A stretch of DNA of 64,000 bases, from assembly GCF_011742555.1 (NCBI RefSeq), contig NZ_JAAQQR010000003.1, positions 496,001 through 560,000 of the forward strand, in the 5' to 3' direction. Each line of letters starts with the position of its first letter. The first letter of the stretch is position 1. Position numbers and translations under genes: made by a program. The DNA comes from Luteibacter jiangsuensis (GTDB lineage: Bacteria; Pseudomonadota; Gammaproteobacteria; Xanthomonadales; Rhodanobacteraceae). The notes beneath the pieces were generated by a model. That model made no database searches and was not told the DNA's origin. It was given only the letters and a program-made list of their open reading frames with translations. Shown in pieces: positions 37,924-47,647 of this stretch.

Positions 37924-39632
37924 ACGTGCGCAGTATCCTGCTCGGCATCGTGCTGGGATGTTTGCCGTGCCTTGCCTGGGCGCAGGACGCGGCGCCGGTG
38001 GCGTCGCTCGACCGCAGCAAGGTCGGTGTGGGCGAGACGGTCACGCTCAATATCGAGATTGCCGACCAGACGACCGAGTCGCCGGACCTTTCTCCGCTCA
38101 CCCCGGATTTCGTGGTGCTCGGCACGTCCACGAACCACACCTTGAGCATCGTCAACGGCAGGCGCGAGTCACGCACCATCCTGGGCATCGCGTTGCGCCC
38201 GCGGCGCGAGGGTCACCTCACCGTGCCGCCCCTCAGCATCGGCGGCCAGCAGACGCAGCCCGTGTCGCTGGACGTGGTGGCTTCCAACGACACCGGTCCC
38301 GCAGCGGCCGACCGGCCCGTGGTGCTGGAAGGCACGGCAGATCCGACCAAGGCCTACGTGGGCCAGCAGATCGACTACACCTTGCGCCTCTATTTTGCGG
38401 TGAACCTCGCCGACGGGCAGTTGGGCGATCCCTCCGCCGAAGGCGCCGAGGTGCGACGCATCGGGCAGGACGCGAATTACCAGGCAATGCGGGGCGGCCG
38501 CCGGTTCAACGTCGTCGAACGGCACTACGCCATCTTTCCGCAGCACGCCGGCACGCTCGAGATCCAGCCACCCACGTTCCAGGGCACGGCCGTGGACCCC
38601 ACTGACGCCAACTCTTTCTTCGGTGCTGGCGAACCGGTGAATGCCGTTGCCGAAAAGCTCCGCGTCGAGGTGAAGGGCCGTCCGGCGTCCGCCACCGACG
38701 GCGCCTGGATTCCGGCTCGCGACCTGAAGCTCGCGCTCGACGGATTGCCGCCCGACGGCAAGGCGCGCGTCGGTCAGCCGATCACACTGACCATGCGCCT
38801 CAGCGCCACCGGCATGCCGTTCGAAGCGCTGCCCGCGTTGTCGCTGCCCACCCTGGACGGCGCCGACGTCTATCCCGACAAGGCAGTGACCGGCGGCGGC
38901 GTGAGTGGTCCCTGGGTGACCGGTCGCCGCCAGCAGGGCTTCGCGGTGGTTCCCACCCGGGCGGGCACATTGCATATCCCGGCCACCACGCTGCACTGGT
39001 GGAACGTGGTCACGGACAAAGCCGAGGTCGCCACCGTGCCCGCGCACGATATCGTGGTGACGCCGGGGGGCGCGGCGAGTGCCGCACCGCCCGCCAACCC
39101 GGCCGCGAAGGCGCCCGCAGCGGATACGCCGGCACCGGCGCCCGCGTCTGCCGGCACCGCGGCGACGTCACCTGTTCCCGTGACCGGCGATGCGATGCCC
39201 TGGCGATGGTTGTTCGTGGGCGTGCTCGCGCTGTGGCTCCTGACGCTTGCCGCATGGTTCGTGTTCGCCCGGCGTCACCGCTTGCGCAAGCCGGCGACCA
39301 CGCCCGCCGATGCCGAGGCACCCTTGCGCGAACGCGCGGCACACAAGCGGTTCCTTGAGCTGGCGGCCGGTAACGATCCGGCGGCCATCGAGCGGGGGTT
39401 GCTGCAATGGGCTCGCGCGGTCCGCCCGAGCGTCCGTTCGCTGGGCGGTCTGTCGGACCAACTTCGCGACGGCCCGCAAACGCAGGCCATCGCGGCATTG
39501 CAGCGTGCGCGTTTTGCGGACGGTCCCGTTCCGGGTGCGGCGCTGCGCGACGCCTTCGCCAAGGGATTCGACTGGAAGGTATCGCCGCCCGCCGATACCG
39601 CCCCGGGCCTGCCGCCGCTCTATCCCCGCTAA
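37920..39632 (+). CDS. BatD/oxygen-tolerance-like membrane protein
   Basis: A 570-aa protein: signal peptide cleaved after AWA (about residue 21), a large periplasmic region of beta-sandwich domains (about 25-375, with VGVGETVTLNIEI and YVGQQIDYTLRLYF), an Ala/Pro linker (about 385-420), a membrane helix (about 425-450) and a cytosolic helical domain. It matches the BatD (oxygen tolerance) family that closes Bat operons. It starts in the stop of the BatB/C gene. The convergent macrodomain gene ends 8 bp beyond it, with no visible terminator. Confidence 0.9.
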   Translation: MNVRSILLGIVLGCLPCLAWAQDAAPVASLDRSKVGVGETVTLNIEIADQTTESPDLSPLTPDFVVLGTSTNHTLSIVNGRRESRTILGIALRPRREGHLTVPPLSIGGQQTQPVSLDVVASNDTGPAAADRPVVLEGTADPTKAYVGQQIDYTLRLYFAVNLADGQLGDPSAEGAEVRRIGQDANYQAMRGGRRFNVVERHYAIFPQHAGTLEIQPPTFQGTAVDPTDANSFFGAGEPVNAVAEKLRVEVKGRPASATDGAWIPARDLKLALDGLPPDGKARVGQPITLTMRLSATGMPFEALPALSLPTLDGADVYPDKAVTGGGVSGPWVTGRRQQGFAVVPTRAGTLHIPATTLHWWNVVTDKAEVATVPAHDIVVTPGGAASAAPPANPAAKAPAADTPAPAPASAGTAATSPVPVTGDAMPWRWLFVGVLALWLLTLAAWFVFARRHRLRKPATTPADAEAPLRERAAHKRFLELAAGNDPAAIERGLLQWARAVRPSVRSLGGLSDQLRDGPQTQAIAALQRARFADGPVPGAALRDAFAKGFDWKVSPPADTAPGLPPLYPR

Positions 39633-39639
39633 GACCGGG

Positions 39640-40146
39640 CTACACCTGGGCGCGGTAGATGTCGGTCATCCGCGTGCCGAAGGTGCAGAAGACCACGCGC
39701 TCCGGAGTCCACTCGGCGTGGCGGATCGTCGTCACGGCGACCTCCGCTGCCGCTTCCGGCGGGTAGCCATAGATGCCCGCGCTGATCGCCGGGAAGGCGA
39801 TCGAATCGTGGGCCAGTTGCCGTGCGATTTTGAGGCAATTCTTATAGCAGTCGGCCAAAAGGCCAGGTTCGCCGCGGTCACCGCCATGCCAGACTGGCCC
39901 GACCGTATGGATCACGAAGCGCGAGGGCAGGTCGAATCCCGGCGTGTACCGGGCTTCCCCCGTCGGGCATCGCACGCCCCTGCGCACTTCCGGCAAGGCA
40001 CGGCATGCCGCCAGAAGCGCCGGCCCGGCGGCGCGGTGTATCGCACCGTCGACACCGCCGCCGCCCAGGAGCGATTCGTTCGCGGCGTTCACGATGGCAT
40101 CCACCGCCAGGGTGGTGATATCCGTTTCGATCACTTCGACTTTCAT
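39640..40146 (-). CDS. Macrodomain protein (O-acetyl-ADP-ribose deacetylase, YmdB-like)
   Basis: A 168-aa single macrodomain. The ADP-ribose pocket motifs are present: [22 protein letters not shown] (key residues NAAN and GGGGVD) near 20-40 and [10 protein letters not shown] near 120. YmdB-type enzymes hydrolyse O-acetyl-ADP-ribose and mono-ADP-ribosylated proteins, and YmdB also modulates RNase III in E. coli. ATG 40146 follows a strong AAGGAG site. It is divergent from marR, with 74 bp between the start codons and a palindrome inside. Confidence 0.92.
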   Translation of the reverse strand: MKVEVIETDITTLAVDAIVNAANESLLGGGGVDGAIHRAAGPALLAACRALPEVRRGVRCPTGEARYTPGFDLPSRFVIHTVGPVWHGGDRGEPGLLADCYKNCLKIARQLAHDSIAFPAISAGIYGYPPEAAAEVAVTTIRHAEWTPERVVFCTFGTRMTDIYRAQV

Positions 40147-40165
40147 AGGAAAACTCCTTGTGACG

Positions 40166-40182
40166 GCCAAGTGGCAATTGGC
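40166..40182. promoter_or_regulatory. Candidate operator between macrodomain gene and marR
   Basis: GCCAA-N7-TTGGC is a perfect inverted repeat with a 17-bp span, a size typical of MarR-family sites. It abuts TACGAT (40183-40188), a possible -10 for marR, so a bound dimer would block that promoter and perhaps the divergent one. Binding by the adjacent MarR protein is inferred from position. Confidence 0.45.
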
Positions 40183-40220
40183 TACGATGTCCGGGACAAA
40201 GCAGCGATCCACCAAGGGCC

Positions 40221-40679
40221 ATGGCCGAACTCAAAGCCGAAGATATCTCGTTCGCATACCTCATCAACGACGTGACCTTGCTGTTCCGCAAGCACTTCGA
40301 CCGGAGGGCTGTGCGTTTCGGCCTTACCCGCGCCCAGTGGCGCGCCCTGAAGGCGCTGCATCGTCGCCCCGGCATGCGTCAGAACGAACTGGCCGAACAG
40401 CTGGACATGGAACCCATCGCCGTGGGCCGCGTCATCGATCGCTTGCAGTCGGCCGGCTTCGTCGAACGCCGGGCCGATCCGAAGGACCGTCGCGCCTGGC
40501 GCCTGCACGACACCGACCAGGCCCGCGGCGTCATCGACGACATGGAGGACATCGCGCGCGGCCTGCGTCGCGATGCCACCCAGGGCATCTCCACCGAAGA
40601 GCTTCAGACCATGCTGGCCGTGCTCGACCGCATGAAGGAAAATCTCCAGGGTCTGGACGGGCCGGACGAGGAAAGCTGA
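40221..40679 (+). CDS. MarR-family transcriptional regulator
   Basis: A 152-aa winged-helix regulator: [65 protein letters not shown] is the MarR DNA-binding core in outline (helices about 33-85, wing DPKDRRAW about 87-94). MarR dimers usually repress adjacent efflux genes until a phenolic or drug ligand binds. It lies directly upstream of, and on the same strand as, the MFP and RND genes, which it probably controls. Confidence 0.92.
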   Translation: MAELKAEDISFAYLINDVTLLFRKHFDRRAVRFGLTRAQWRALKALHRRPGMRQNELAEQLDMEPIAVGRVIDRLQSAGFVERRADPKDRRAWRLHDTDQARGVIDDMEDIARGLRRDATQGISTEELQTMLAVLDRMKENLQGLDGPDEES

Positions 40680-40773
40680 GCGCCGGTCAACCTACGGCGG
40701 GGATGTGCGTTAGCTTTTACGGATAACCGTCCTTGAACCCAGTCCGCGCCTCCCCAGCGTGGCGACCGATCCG

Positions 40774-41937
40774 ATGGATTCGGCCGGAGCCCACATGCAG
40801 CGATCCCCCGGGAAGAAACTCCTCCTCATCGTCGGCCTCGTGGTCGTCGCGGTCGTCGTTTTCGGGCTGTGGCGGCAACATGGCAAGGGCGGTGGCGAGG
40901 CCGTCACAGGGGCCGCCGCCAAAGGCGCGTCGGCGGGCGTTCCGGTCACGGTCGCCACGGCCACGCGGGGCGAAATCGATCTTTCCCTCAAGGTGATCGG
41001 ACGGGCCGAGGCCTATTCCACCGTGAACGTGCGCTCGCGTGTCGACGGGCAGCTGGAATCGCTGGCGTTCACGCCGGGAAGCCACGTGAAGAAGGGCGCG
41101 TTGCTCGCGAAGGTCGATCCCCGCCCGTTGCAGGCGGCGTATGACGAAGCCATGGGCAACGTCGCGCGCGACCAGGCCCAGCTCGTGAAGGCCGAGGCCG
41201 ATCTGGCCCGATACCAGAACATGCTCGGGAAGGGTTTTGTCAGCCGCGCCGATTTCGACCTCTACAAGGCCAACCTCGGCGTGGCCCGCGCCGCCCTCGA
41301 GAGCGACCGCGCTGCCGCCAGGGCCGCCAAGACGCAACTCGACTTCACCACCATCGTGGCGCCCTTCGATGGCGTGACCGGCGCGCCGCTGGCCTACCCG
41401 GGCGCGACGCTCAATGGCGACACCACCGACATCGTCGTGCTCAACGAGGTGGACCCCATCCGCGTCGCCTTCTCCATTCCCGAGGACAGCCTCGCGGCCG
41501 TGCGCAACAGCGCGCGACGCGGCAGCCTGCCGGTGCACGCGAAGATCCCGGGCGACGACGGCGAGCCGTTGACGGGCGAACTGGAATTCATCGACAACGC
41601 GGTGGATGCCACCACGGGAACCATCGTGCTCAAGGGTCGGTTCGCCAATGCCGACGGGCGGCTCACGCCCGGCCAGTTCGCGGAAGTGACGCTGCCGACG
41701 ACACGGCTGCTCGACGCGGTGAGCATTCCGGTGGTGGCATTGCAGAGTTCGACCGAGGGCACCTTCGTCTTCGTGGTGAAGAAGGACGGCAGCGTCGAAC
41801 AGCGCACGATCACCACGGGCGCCACCACCGCCGATCGCGTGGTGGTCGACAAGGGATTGCAGGCGGGCGAACGCGTGGTGACGGAAGGCCAGATGCTGCT
41901 CGTCGACGGCGCGCGCGTGCGCGTCGACGAGGGTTGA
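40774..41937 (+). CDS. RND efflux periplasmic adaptor (membrane fusion protein)
   Basis: A 387-aa adaptor of the MexA/MdtA type with an N-terminal membrane helix (about 12-30), a lipoyl half-motif GRAEAYSTVNVRSRVDGQLE, a coiled-coil hairpin (about 110-175), DFTTIVAPFDGVTGAPLAYPG, and a C-terminal beta-barrel and membrane-proximal domain. It links the RND pump to an outer-membrane channel. There is no lipobox, so it is anchored by the helix. Start may be ATG 40774 or 40795. Ten bases separate it from the pump gene. No outer-membrane factor gene is present here. Confidence 0.93.
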   Translation: MDSAGAHMQRSPGKKLLLIVGLVVVAVVVFGLWRQHGKGGGEAVTGAAAKGASAGVPVTVATATRGEIDLSLKVIGRAEAYSTVNVRSRVDGQLESLAFTPGSHVKKGALLAKVDPRPLQAAYDEAMGNVARDQAQLVKAEADLARYQNMLGKGFVSRADFDLYKANLGVARAALESDRAAARAAKTQLDFTTIVAPFDGVTGAPLAYPGATLNGDTTDIVVLNEVDPIRVAFSIPEDSLAAVRNSARRGSLPVHAKIPGDDGEPLTGELEFIDNAVDATTGTIVLKGRFANADGRLTPGQFAEVTLPTTRLLDAVSIPVVALQSSTEGTFVFVVKKDGSVEQRTITTGATTADRVVVDKGLQAGERVVTEGQMLLVDGARVRVDEG

Positions 41938-41947
41938 GGGCGCGCCC

Positions 41948-44900
41948 ATGAACCTGCCGGAACTCTGCATCCGCCGGCCGGTGATGACCACGCTGCTGAT
42001 GGCGGCGCTGGTGATCTTCGGTATCGCCGCTTATCCGAAGCTGCCGGTGAACGAACTGCCCAACGTCGACTTCCCGACGATCAACATCAGCGCGAGCCTG
42101 CCGGGTGCCTCGCCGGAAACGATGGCGTCGTCGGTGGCCACGCCCCTCGAGGCGCAGCTGTCGACCATCGCCGGCATCGATTCGATGACGTCGTCCAGTT
42201 CGCTGGGCTCCACGAACATCACCGTCACCTTCGCGTTGGACCGCAGCATCGACGGCGCCGCGCAGGACGTGCAGGCGGCCATTTCCGCCGCGACCCGACA
42301 GCTGCCGCGCGAGATGCCGACGCCACCCACCTATCGCAAGGTGAACCCGGCCGACGCACCCATTCTCTTCCTCACCATGCAATCGTCCACGCTGCCGCTT
42401 TCGACGGTGGACGACTACGCCGAAACCGAACTGGCGCAGCGCCTCTCGATGGTGGATGGCGTGGCGCAGGTGAACGTCTACGGCTCGCAGAAATACGCGG
42501 TGCGCATCGCCGTCGATCCGGATCGTCTCGCCGCAACGGGCATCGGCGTGGATCAGATGCGCGATGCCATCGCCGCCGCCAACGTGAACAAGGCGACGGG
42601 CTCGCTCAACGGGAAGCGCCAGTTGCTGTCGATCCGTTCGGACGGACAACTGATGCGCGCGGCCGACTATGCGCAGGTGGTGGTGGCGTATCGCAACGGT
42701 GCACCCGTTCGCCTGTCCGATATCGCCACACCCCACGACAGCGTGCAGGACGACCAGAAGGCCAGCTGGTTCAACGGCGGGCGTTCGATCACCCTCGCCA
42801 TCCAGCGCCAGCCGGGCGCCAACACGGTGGAGACGGTGGACAAGATCCTCGCGCTCCTGCCCGGGTTCAAGGAAACCTTGCCGCCTTCGGTGAAACTGAG
42901 CGTGATGTACGACCGCTCGACCTCGATCCGGGAATCCGTGCACGACGTGCAGTTCACGCTGGTGCTGGCCGGCGTGCTCGTGGTGCTGGTGATCTACCTG
43001 TTCCTCGGCAATGCCTCCGCCACCCTCATTCCGGCCGTGGCCTTGCCCATCTCCGTGCTGGGCACCTTCGGCGCGATGTTCGCCCTCGGTTACAGCCTGG
43101 ACAATCTTTCCCTGCTCGCGCTCACGCTTGCGGTGGGCTTCGTCGTGGACGACGCGATCGTGATGCTCGAGAACATCATGCGTCACATCGAAGCGGGCGA
43201 AGCGCCGTTCGAAGCTGCCGTGAAGGGTGCCAACGAGATCGGCTTCACCATCTTCTCCATGACCCTGTCGCTGGTGGCTGTGTTCATCCCGGTGATGTTC
43301 ATGGGCGGCATCGTCGGCCGGCTGTTCCACGAGTTCGCGGTGGTCATCAGCGTCTCGATCCTCATCTCGGGCTTCGTGTCGATCACCCTCACGCCCATGT
43401 TGTGCAGCCGCTTCGTCAAGGCGCATGCGCACGACAAGCCGAGTTTCATCGTGCGCTGGTTCGACCGGGGCTTCACCGCCGTGTCGGACGGTTACGCACG
43501 TTCGTTGTCGTGGGGCATGCGGCATCCGCGCACCGTGCTCGGCGTGTTCGCGCTGAGCCTCGTCGCGACAGGTGTGCTTTTCGTGGTCACGCCCAAGGAC
43601 TTCATTCCGGCCGGCGACAGCGGGCAGTTACGCGTGACCACGGAAGGCCCGACCGACATTTCCTTCGCCGCGATGTCGGCACGCCAGCAGGCGCTGGCCG
43701 CCATCGCGCAGCAAGACCCGAACATCGAAGCGGTGATGTCCAGCGTCGGTGCGGGCGGACCGCGCGCCACGGCGAATGCAGGATCCATGCTCCTGCGCCT
43801 GAAACCGCGGGCCGATCGTGGCTACACCACGCCCGACGAGGTGATCCAGGAGCTGCGCCGCAAGTTCGCCGAAGTGCCGGGCATCCGCACCTATATCCAG
43901 AATCCCCCCGCGATCCAGGTCGGAGGGCGGCAATCGAAGGCGCAATACCAGTACACGGTGCAGTCGACCGACCTGCATGCGCTTTACGACTGGTCGGGCC
44001 GCCTCGTGGCCGCGTTCCAGAAGCTGCCCGGCTTCCAGGATGTGACCACCGATCTCGATCTCAATAGCCCATCCATGGTCGTGACGGTGAATCGCGACAA
44101 GCTCGCGCCGCTGGGCCTCACCATGGACCAGGTGCAGACGGCGCTCGGCACCGCGTTCGGCGAGAATCAGATCTCGACGATCTACGGCGCCGCCACGCAG
44201 TACTGGGTGATCCTCCAGGTGGAACGGCGCATGCAGGACGATCCCGCCGTGCTGTCGCGGCTCTATGTCACCTCGGATAGCGGCAAGCTCATTCCCTTGA
44301 ACACGGTGGCGAGCTTCCAGCGCGTGCCGCAGGTGCTCACGGTAAACCACCAGGGCCAGCTGCCGGCGGTCACGGTGTCGTTCAACCTTGCGCCGGGCGT
44401 ATCGCTGAGCGACGCGGTGGCGAGCATCGACCGCGCGACCACCGACATGAAACTGCCGCCCACGCTCAGCGGTTCGGTGCAGGGCACCGCGCAGGCCTTC
44501 CAGGATTCGGTGAAAGGCATGGGCCTGTTGCTCCTGCTGGCCGTGTTCGTGATCTATCTCGTGCTCGGCATCCTCTACGAGAGCTTCATCCATCCGTTGA
44601 CGATTCTCTCCGGCCTGCCCGCCGCCGCGGTCGGCGCGTTGCTCACGCTGGTGATCTTCAATGCGTCGCTCGACCTGTTCGCGTTCGTCGGCATCATCAT
44701 GCTGGTGGGCATCGTGAAGAAGAACGCGATCATGATGATCGACTTCGCGCTGGAGCGGCAGCGCGAGGCAGGCCTGGCGCCGTTCTACGCCATCTACGAA
44801 GCATGCCGGGTGCGTTTCCGCCCCATCATGATGACCACGATGGCCGCTTTCGCGGGCACGCTGCCCATCGCGCTGGGCATCGGCGCCGGTGCGGAAACGC

Positions 44901-45049
44901 GGCGTCCTCTGGGGCTTGCGGTGGTGGGTGGACTGATCGTGTCGCAGATCCTGACGCTCTACCTCACGCCGGTGATCTACCTGTACATGAATCGCCTGCA
45001 GGACAGGCTGGCGCCGGCGAAGAAGCTGGAAACCACGCCGGCGCACTGA
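41948..45049 (+). CDS. RND multidrug efflux transporter (AcrB/MdtBC superfamily)
   Basis: A 1033-aa proton-driven pump with twelve membrane helices and two large periplasmic loops. Key features: ICIRRPVMTTLL-like start (LCIRRPVMTTLLM), the proton-relay DD in VGFVVDDAIVML (about residue 395-405), GANEIGFTIFSMTLSLVAVFIP, and KNAIMMIDFALE in the second half. The sequence resembles the MdtB/MdtC or MuxB/C branch more than AcrB. Probably regulated by the upstream MarR. Substrate unknown. Confidence 0.94.
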   Translation: MNLPELCIRRPVMTTLLMAALVIFGIAAYPKLPVNELPNVDFPTINISASLPGASPETMASSVATPLEAQLSTIAGIDSMTSSSSLGSTNITVTFALDRSIDGAAQDVQAAISAATRQLPREMPTPPTYRKVNPADAPILFLTMQSSTLPLSTVDDYAETELAQRLSMVDGVAQVNVYGSQKYAVRIAVDPDRLAATGIGVDQMRDAIAAANVNKATGSLNGKRQLLSIRSDGQLMRAADYAQVVVAYRNGAPVRLSDIATPHDSVQDDQKASWFNGGRSITLAIQRQPGANTVETVDKILALLPGFKETLPPSVKLSVMYDRSTSIRESVHDVQFTLVLAGVLVVLVIYLFLGNASATLIPAVALPISVLGTFGAMFALGYSLDNLSLLALTLAVGFVVDDAIVMLENIMRHIEAGEAPFEAAVKGANEIGFTIFSMTLSLVAVFIPVMFMGGIVGRLFHEFAVVISVSILISGFVSITLTPMLCSRFVKAHAHDKPSFIVRWFDRGFTAVSDGYARSLSWGMRHPRTVLGVFALSLVATGVLFVVTPKDFIPAGDSGQLRVTTEGPTDISFAAMSARQQALAAIAQQDPNIEAVMSSVGAGGPRATANAGSMLLRLKPRADRGYTTPDEVIQELRRKFAEVPGIRTYIQNPPAIQVGGRQSKAQYQYTVQSTDLHALYDWSGRLVAAFQKLPGFQDVTTDLDLNSPSMVVTVNRDKLAPLGLTMDQVQTALGTAFGENQISTIYGAATQYWVILQVERRMQDDPAVLSRLYVTSDSGKLIPLNTVASFQRVPQVLTVNHQGQLPAVTVSFNLAPGVSLSDAVASIDRATTDMKLPPTLSGSVQGTAQAFQDSVKGMGLLLLLAVFVIYLVLGILYESFIHPLTILSGLPAAAVGALLTLVIFNASLDLFAFVGIIMLVGIVKKNAIMMIDFALERQREAGLAPFYAIYEACRVRFRPIMMTTMAAFAGTLPIALGIGAGAETRRPLGLAVVGGLIVSQILTLYLTPVIYLYMNRLQDRLAPAKKLETTPAH

Positions 45050-45121
45050 AACTCGCTTGCCTTATATGGAACCGGCTTGCCCTGCGAGATATGAGACTTG
45101 CAGTGGTGTGAAATGCCTTAT

Positions 45122-45250
45122 GTGGGAGCCGGCTATGCCGGCGATCCCGCGGCAGCGGGCAATCTTGTCGCGAGCGTCCATCGCCGCTGAAGCGGCTCCC
45201 ACACAAAGCGATCCGAACGCTTTGTGTGGGAGTCAGCTTGCCGGCCAAGG
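45122..45250. repeat. REP pair followed by an extra half-element
   Basis: A full GTGGGAG-headed pair (45122-45202; left hairpin GCCGGCTATGCCGGC, right GCCGCTGAAGCGGC) is followed by an inverted repeat ACACAAAGCG...CGCTTTGTGT (45200-45227) and a decayed third head GTGGGAGTCAGCTTGCCGGC (45226-45245). It fills the gap between the convergent RND and M28 peptidase genes together with about 70 bp of unremarkable sequence. Confidence 0.85.
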
Positions 45251-45268
45251 ACAGCAGCCATGCCTCGA

Positions 45269-46711
45269 TCAATCGTGCGCGCCGTCGTTCTTGAAGGCAT
45301 CCGGCGCGGAGCCGAAATCGCCGTTCGCCTGCGCGGCCATGTACGCAAACGCCGCATACACCGCCACGTTCTGGGCGAGGGCCTTCGGGTCGATCTTGTC
45401 GAGCGTGTCGTTGGCGTTGTGGTGGTAGTCGAAGTAGTCGGTGCCGTCCTGGGTGAGCGACAGCGCCGCCATGCCCTTCGCGTGCATCTGCGACAGGTCG
45501 GAACCGCCGCCGCCGGGCTTCGTCGCGTCGTATGCCACGCCGATGGGCTCGATCACCTTCGCGATCTGTTCGATGGCGCCGCGCGCTTCCGGCTTCACGC
45601 TGGCGCTCATGCGCCAGATGCGGCCGGCACCGAAGTCGGACTCCGTTCCCAGCTGGAACTTCGAGACCTCTTTCGCATGCGCTTCGGCGTACGCGCGGCC
45701 GCCCCAGAGGCCCATCTCTTCGTTGGCGAACGCGATGACGCGAATGGTGCGGTCCGGACGCTGCGGCATGTCCTTGATCAGCTTGGCGGCCGCCGCGGCG
45801 ATGGCGACGCCGGCGCCATCGTCGATGGCACCCGTGCCGAGATCCCAGGAATCGAGGTGGCCGCCGATGGCGACAACCTGATCGGGATGCTTGCGGCCGG
45901 TGACTTCGGCGATCACGTTCGCGCCTTCATACGTTCCGGCAAAACCGACGTCGAGGTCGAGCTTCAGCGTGACCGGCTTGCCTTCCTTCAGCACGCGCTC
46001 CAGCTGGTCGGCATCAGGCAGCGACAGCGCAGCAGCGGGAATCGCGTCCTTCGGATCGCGGAAGCCGGTGACGCCGGTATGCGGCGTGCGGCTGTGCGGA
46101 TCGGTGCCGGCGGAGCGCAGCAGATAGGCGGCCGCACCCATCTTCGCGGCGAGCACTGCGCCCATGGTGCGCGTGGCCGAACCCATGCCGTAGTCGTGGC
46201 CGTCCTTCTGCCGCTGCATGTGCGTGCTGACGTAGACGATCTTGCCCTTCACGGAGGCGGGGTCGGCCTTCTTCAGCGCATCCAGATCGTCGAAGCCGAC
46301 CACTTCGGCGGTGAGGCCGCCCTTCGGCGTGCCTGCGGAATAACCCAGCGCCGTCAGGAGCAACGGTTGCGGGAAGGGCGAGACGATCTCGGCGTGCTCG
46401 CTGCGGCGCTGCCACAGCGGATAGCTCACCTTTTCGGTGTAGACCTTGTCGAAGCCCATCGCCTTGAACTTCGCCACCGTCCAGGCCACGCCACGCGCAT
46501 CGGCGGCACTGCCGGCGACGCGGGGGCCCACTTCGGTGGTCAGCTGACTCACGAACTCGTAGCCAGTGTTGTCGTTCATCGCCCGGTCGCGCAGTTCGGT
46601 GGCGGCGGTGACCGCCTTCTGCGGAATCGTGGTGGCCTTGTCGGCGGCATGGGCGGAGAAGGCAAGCGCAAGGCACGCGGCAAGCGCGTGGAGTCGGAGC
46701 GTGTGACGCAT
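45269..46711 (-). CDS. Secreted M28-family zinc metallopeptidase
   Basis: A 480-aa exported aminopeptidase/carboxypeptidase-like enzyme. A signal peptide (cleaved after AHA, residue about 23) is followed by a PA-domain insert (about 130-250) and the M28 catalytic core, with zinc ligands expected in GGHLDSWDLGTGAIDDGAG (His and Asp), the catalytic ANEEMG pair and a late H in YFDYHHNANDTLDKI. It probably trims peptides in the periplasm or outside the cell. Single-gene unit flanked by repeats on both sides. Confidence 0.93.
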   Translation of the reverse strand: MRHTLRLHALAACLALAFSAHAADKATTIPQKAVTAATELRDRAMNDNTGYEFVSQLTTEVGPRVAGSAADARGVAWTVAKFKAMGFDKVYTEKVSYPLWQRRSEHAEIVSPFPQPLLLTALGYSAGTPKGGLTAEVVGFDDLDALKKADPASVKGKIVYVSTHMQRQKDGHDYGMGSATRTMGAVLAAKMGAAAYLLRSAGTDPHSRTPHTGVTGFRDPKDAIPAAALSLPDADQLERVLKEGKPVTLKLDLDVGFAGTYEGANVIAEVTGRKHPDQVVAIGGHLDSWDLGTGAIDDGAGVAIAAAAAKLIKDMPQRPDRTIRVIAFANEEMGLWGGRAYAEAHAKEVSKFQLGTESDFGAGRIWRMSASVKPEARGAIEQIAKVIEPIGVAYDATKPGGGGSDLSQMHAKGMAALSLTQDGTDYFDYHHNANDTLDKIDPKALAQNVAVYAAFAYMAAQANGDFGSAPDAFKNDGAHD

Positions 46712-47166
46712 GTGTAACCCCCGGGGACGGAAAGACCGATTATTGCGCCGGGGTGCCGGCGGCGAGTAGGCCGGAAGTCACGGAAGCCGTTCGCCAAGGG
46801 CCTGTTGTCTCTTGTGGGAGCCGGCTATGCCGGCGATCCCGCGGCAGCGGGCCACGTTGTCGCGAGCCCCCATCGCCGCTGAAGCGGCTCCCACACAAAG
46901 CGGCTCCCACACAAAGCTCGAAGAAACCTCTGTGCTGGAGATCTTCTGTGGGAGCCGGCTATGCCGGCGATCCCGCGGCAGCGGGCCACCTTGTCGCAAG
47001 CGCCCATCGCCGCTGAAGCGGCTCCCACACAAAGCTCGAAGAAACCTCTGTGCTGGAGATCTTCTGTGGGAGCCGGCTATGCCGGCGATCCCGCGGCAGC
47101 GGGCCACGTTGTCGCGAGCCCCCATCGCCGCTGAAGCGGCTCCCACCCAGAGCATGCGCGAGCCGC
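46712..47166. other. 455-bp gene-free region dominated by repeats
   Basis: Between the M28 peptidase start and the mscL stop there is no gene. The first 100 bp must contain the peptidase promoter, but no convincing -35/-10 pair stands out. The rest is the triple repeat array described separately. Confidence 0.7.
46814..47146. repeat. Three-copy tandem array of REP pairs
   Basis: Three complete GTGGGAG-headed pairs begin at 46814, 46948 and 47066. Each has the left hairpin GCCGGCTATGCCGGC and the right GCCGCTGAAGCGGC. Copies two and three are separated from the previous one by the same linker (ACAAAGCTCGAAGAAACCTC... to ...GAGATCTTCT), giving a period of 118 bp between copies two and three; copy one carries an extra 16-bp duplication GGCTCCCACACAAAGC at its end, making its period 134 bp. 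Copies one and three have the same core (CCACGTTGTCGCGAGCCCCC), copy two differs at two positions. Confidence 0.93.
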
Positions 47167-47577
47167 TCAGGGCGCCCGATTCTGCTGCTTCAACAGATCG
47201 CGGATTTCCGTGAGCAGGGCCACGTCGGCCGGTGGTGCCGCCGGCTTGGCTTCCTCGCGGTGGGTGAGGCGATTGATGGCCTTGACCACCAGGAAGATGG
47301 CGAACGCGATGATGACGAACTGGATGAGCACGTTGATGAAGACACCGTACTGCACGGCTACCTCGGCCGTCTTGGTGGCTGGATCGCCGGGCTTCAGCAC
47401 CCACTTCCAGTCCGAGAAGTCGATGCCGCCAATGGCGTAGCCGATCGGCGGCATGATGATGTTGTCGACCAGCGAGGTGACGATCTTGCCGAACGCGGCG
47501 CCGATCACGACACCGACAGCAAGGTCGACCACATTACCCCGCAGCGCGAATTTCTTGAATTCCGCGATGAAGCTCAT
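47167..47577 (-). CDS. mscL: Large-conductance mechanosensitive channel
   Basis: MscL (136 aa) opens under membrane tension to release solutes in hypo-osmotic shock. The N-terminal amphipathic helix [16 protein letters not shown], first pore helix [20 protein letters not shown] (16-35) with the Gly/Ala hinge, second helix [20 protein letters not shown] (about 80-99) and a cytosolic bundle helix ([10 protein letters not shown]) are all present. The third repeat copy ends 21 bp before its stop codon and so may serve as the transcript end. Confidence 0.97.
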   Translation of the reverse strand: MSFIAEFKKFALRGNVVDLAVGVVIGAAFGKIVTSLVDNIIMPPIGYAIGGIDFSDWKWVLKPGDPATKTAEVAVQYGVFINVLIQFVIIAFAIFLVVKAINRLTHREEAKPAAPPADVALLTEIRDLLKQQNRAP

Positions 47578-47647
47578 CGGCCCTTCTCCTCATGGCATGG
47601 CAGCGAACGAATGAAGTTAGCGGTCCCTATGTAGGCACTTCGCGAAG

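Noticed and set aside
46814-47146. CRISPR-like array
   Set aside because: Units are about 80-bp paired hairpins with near-identical linkers, not short repeats with unique spacers, and no cas gene is nearby.
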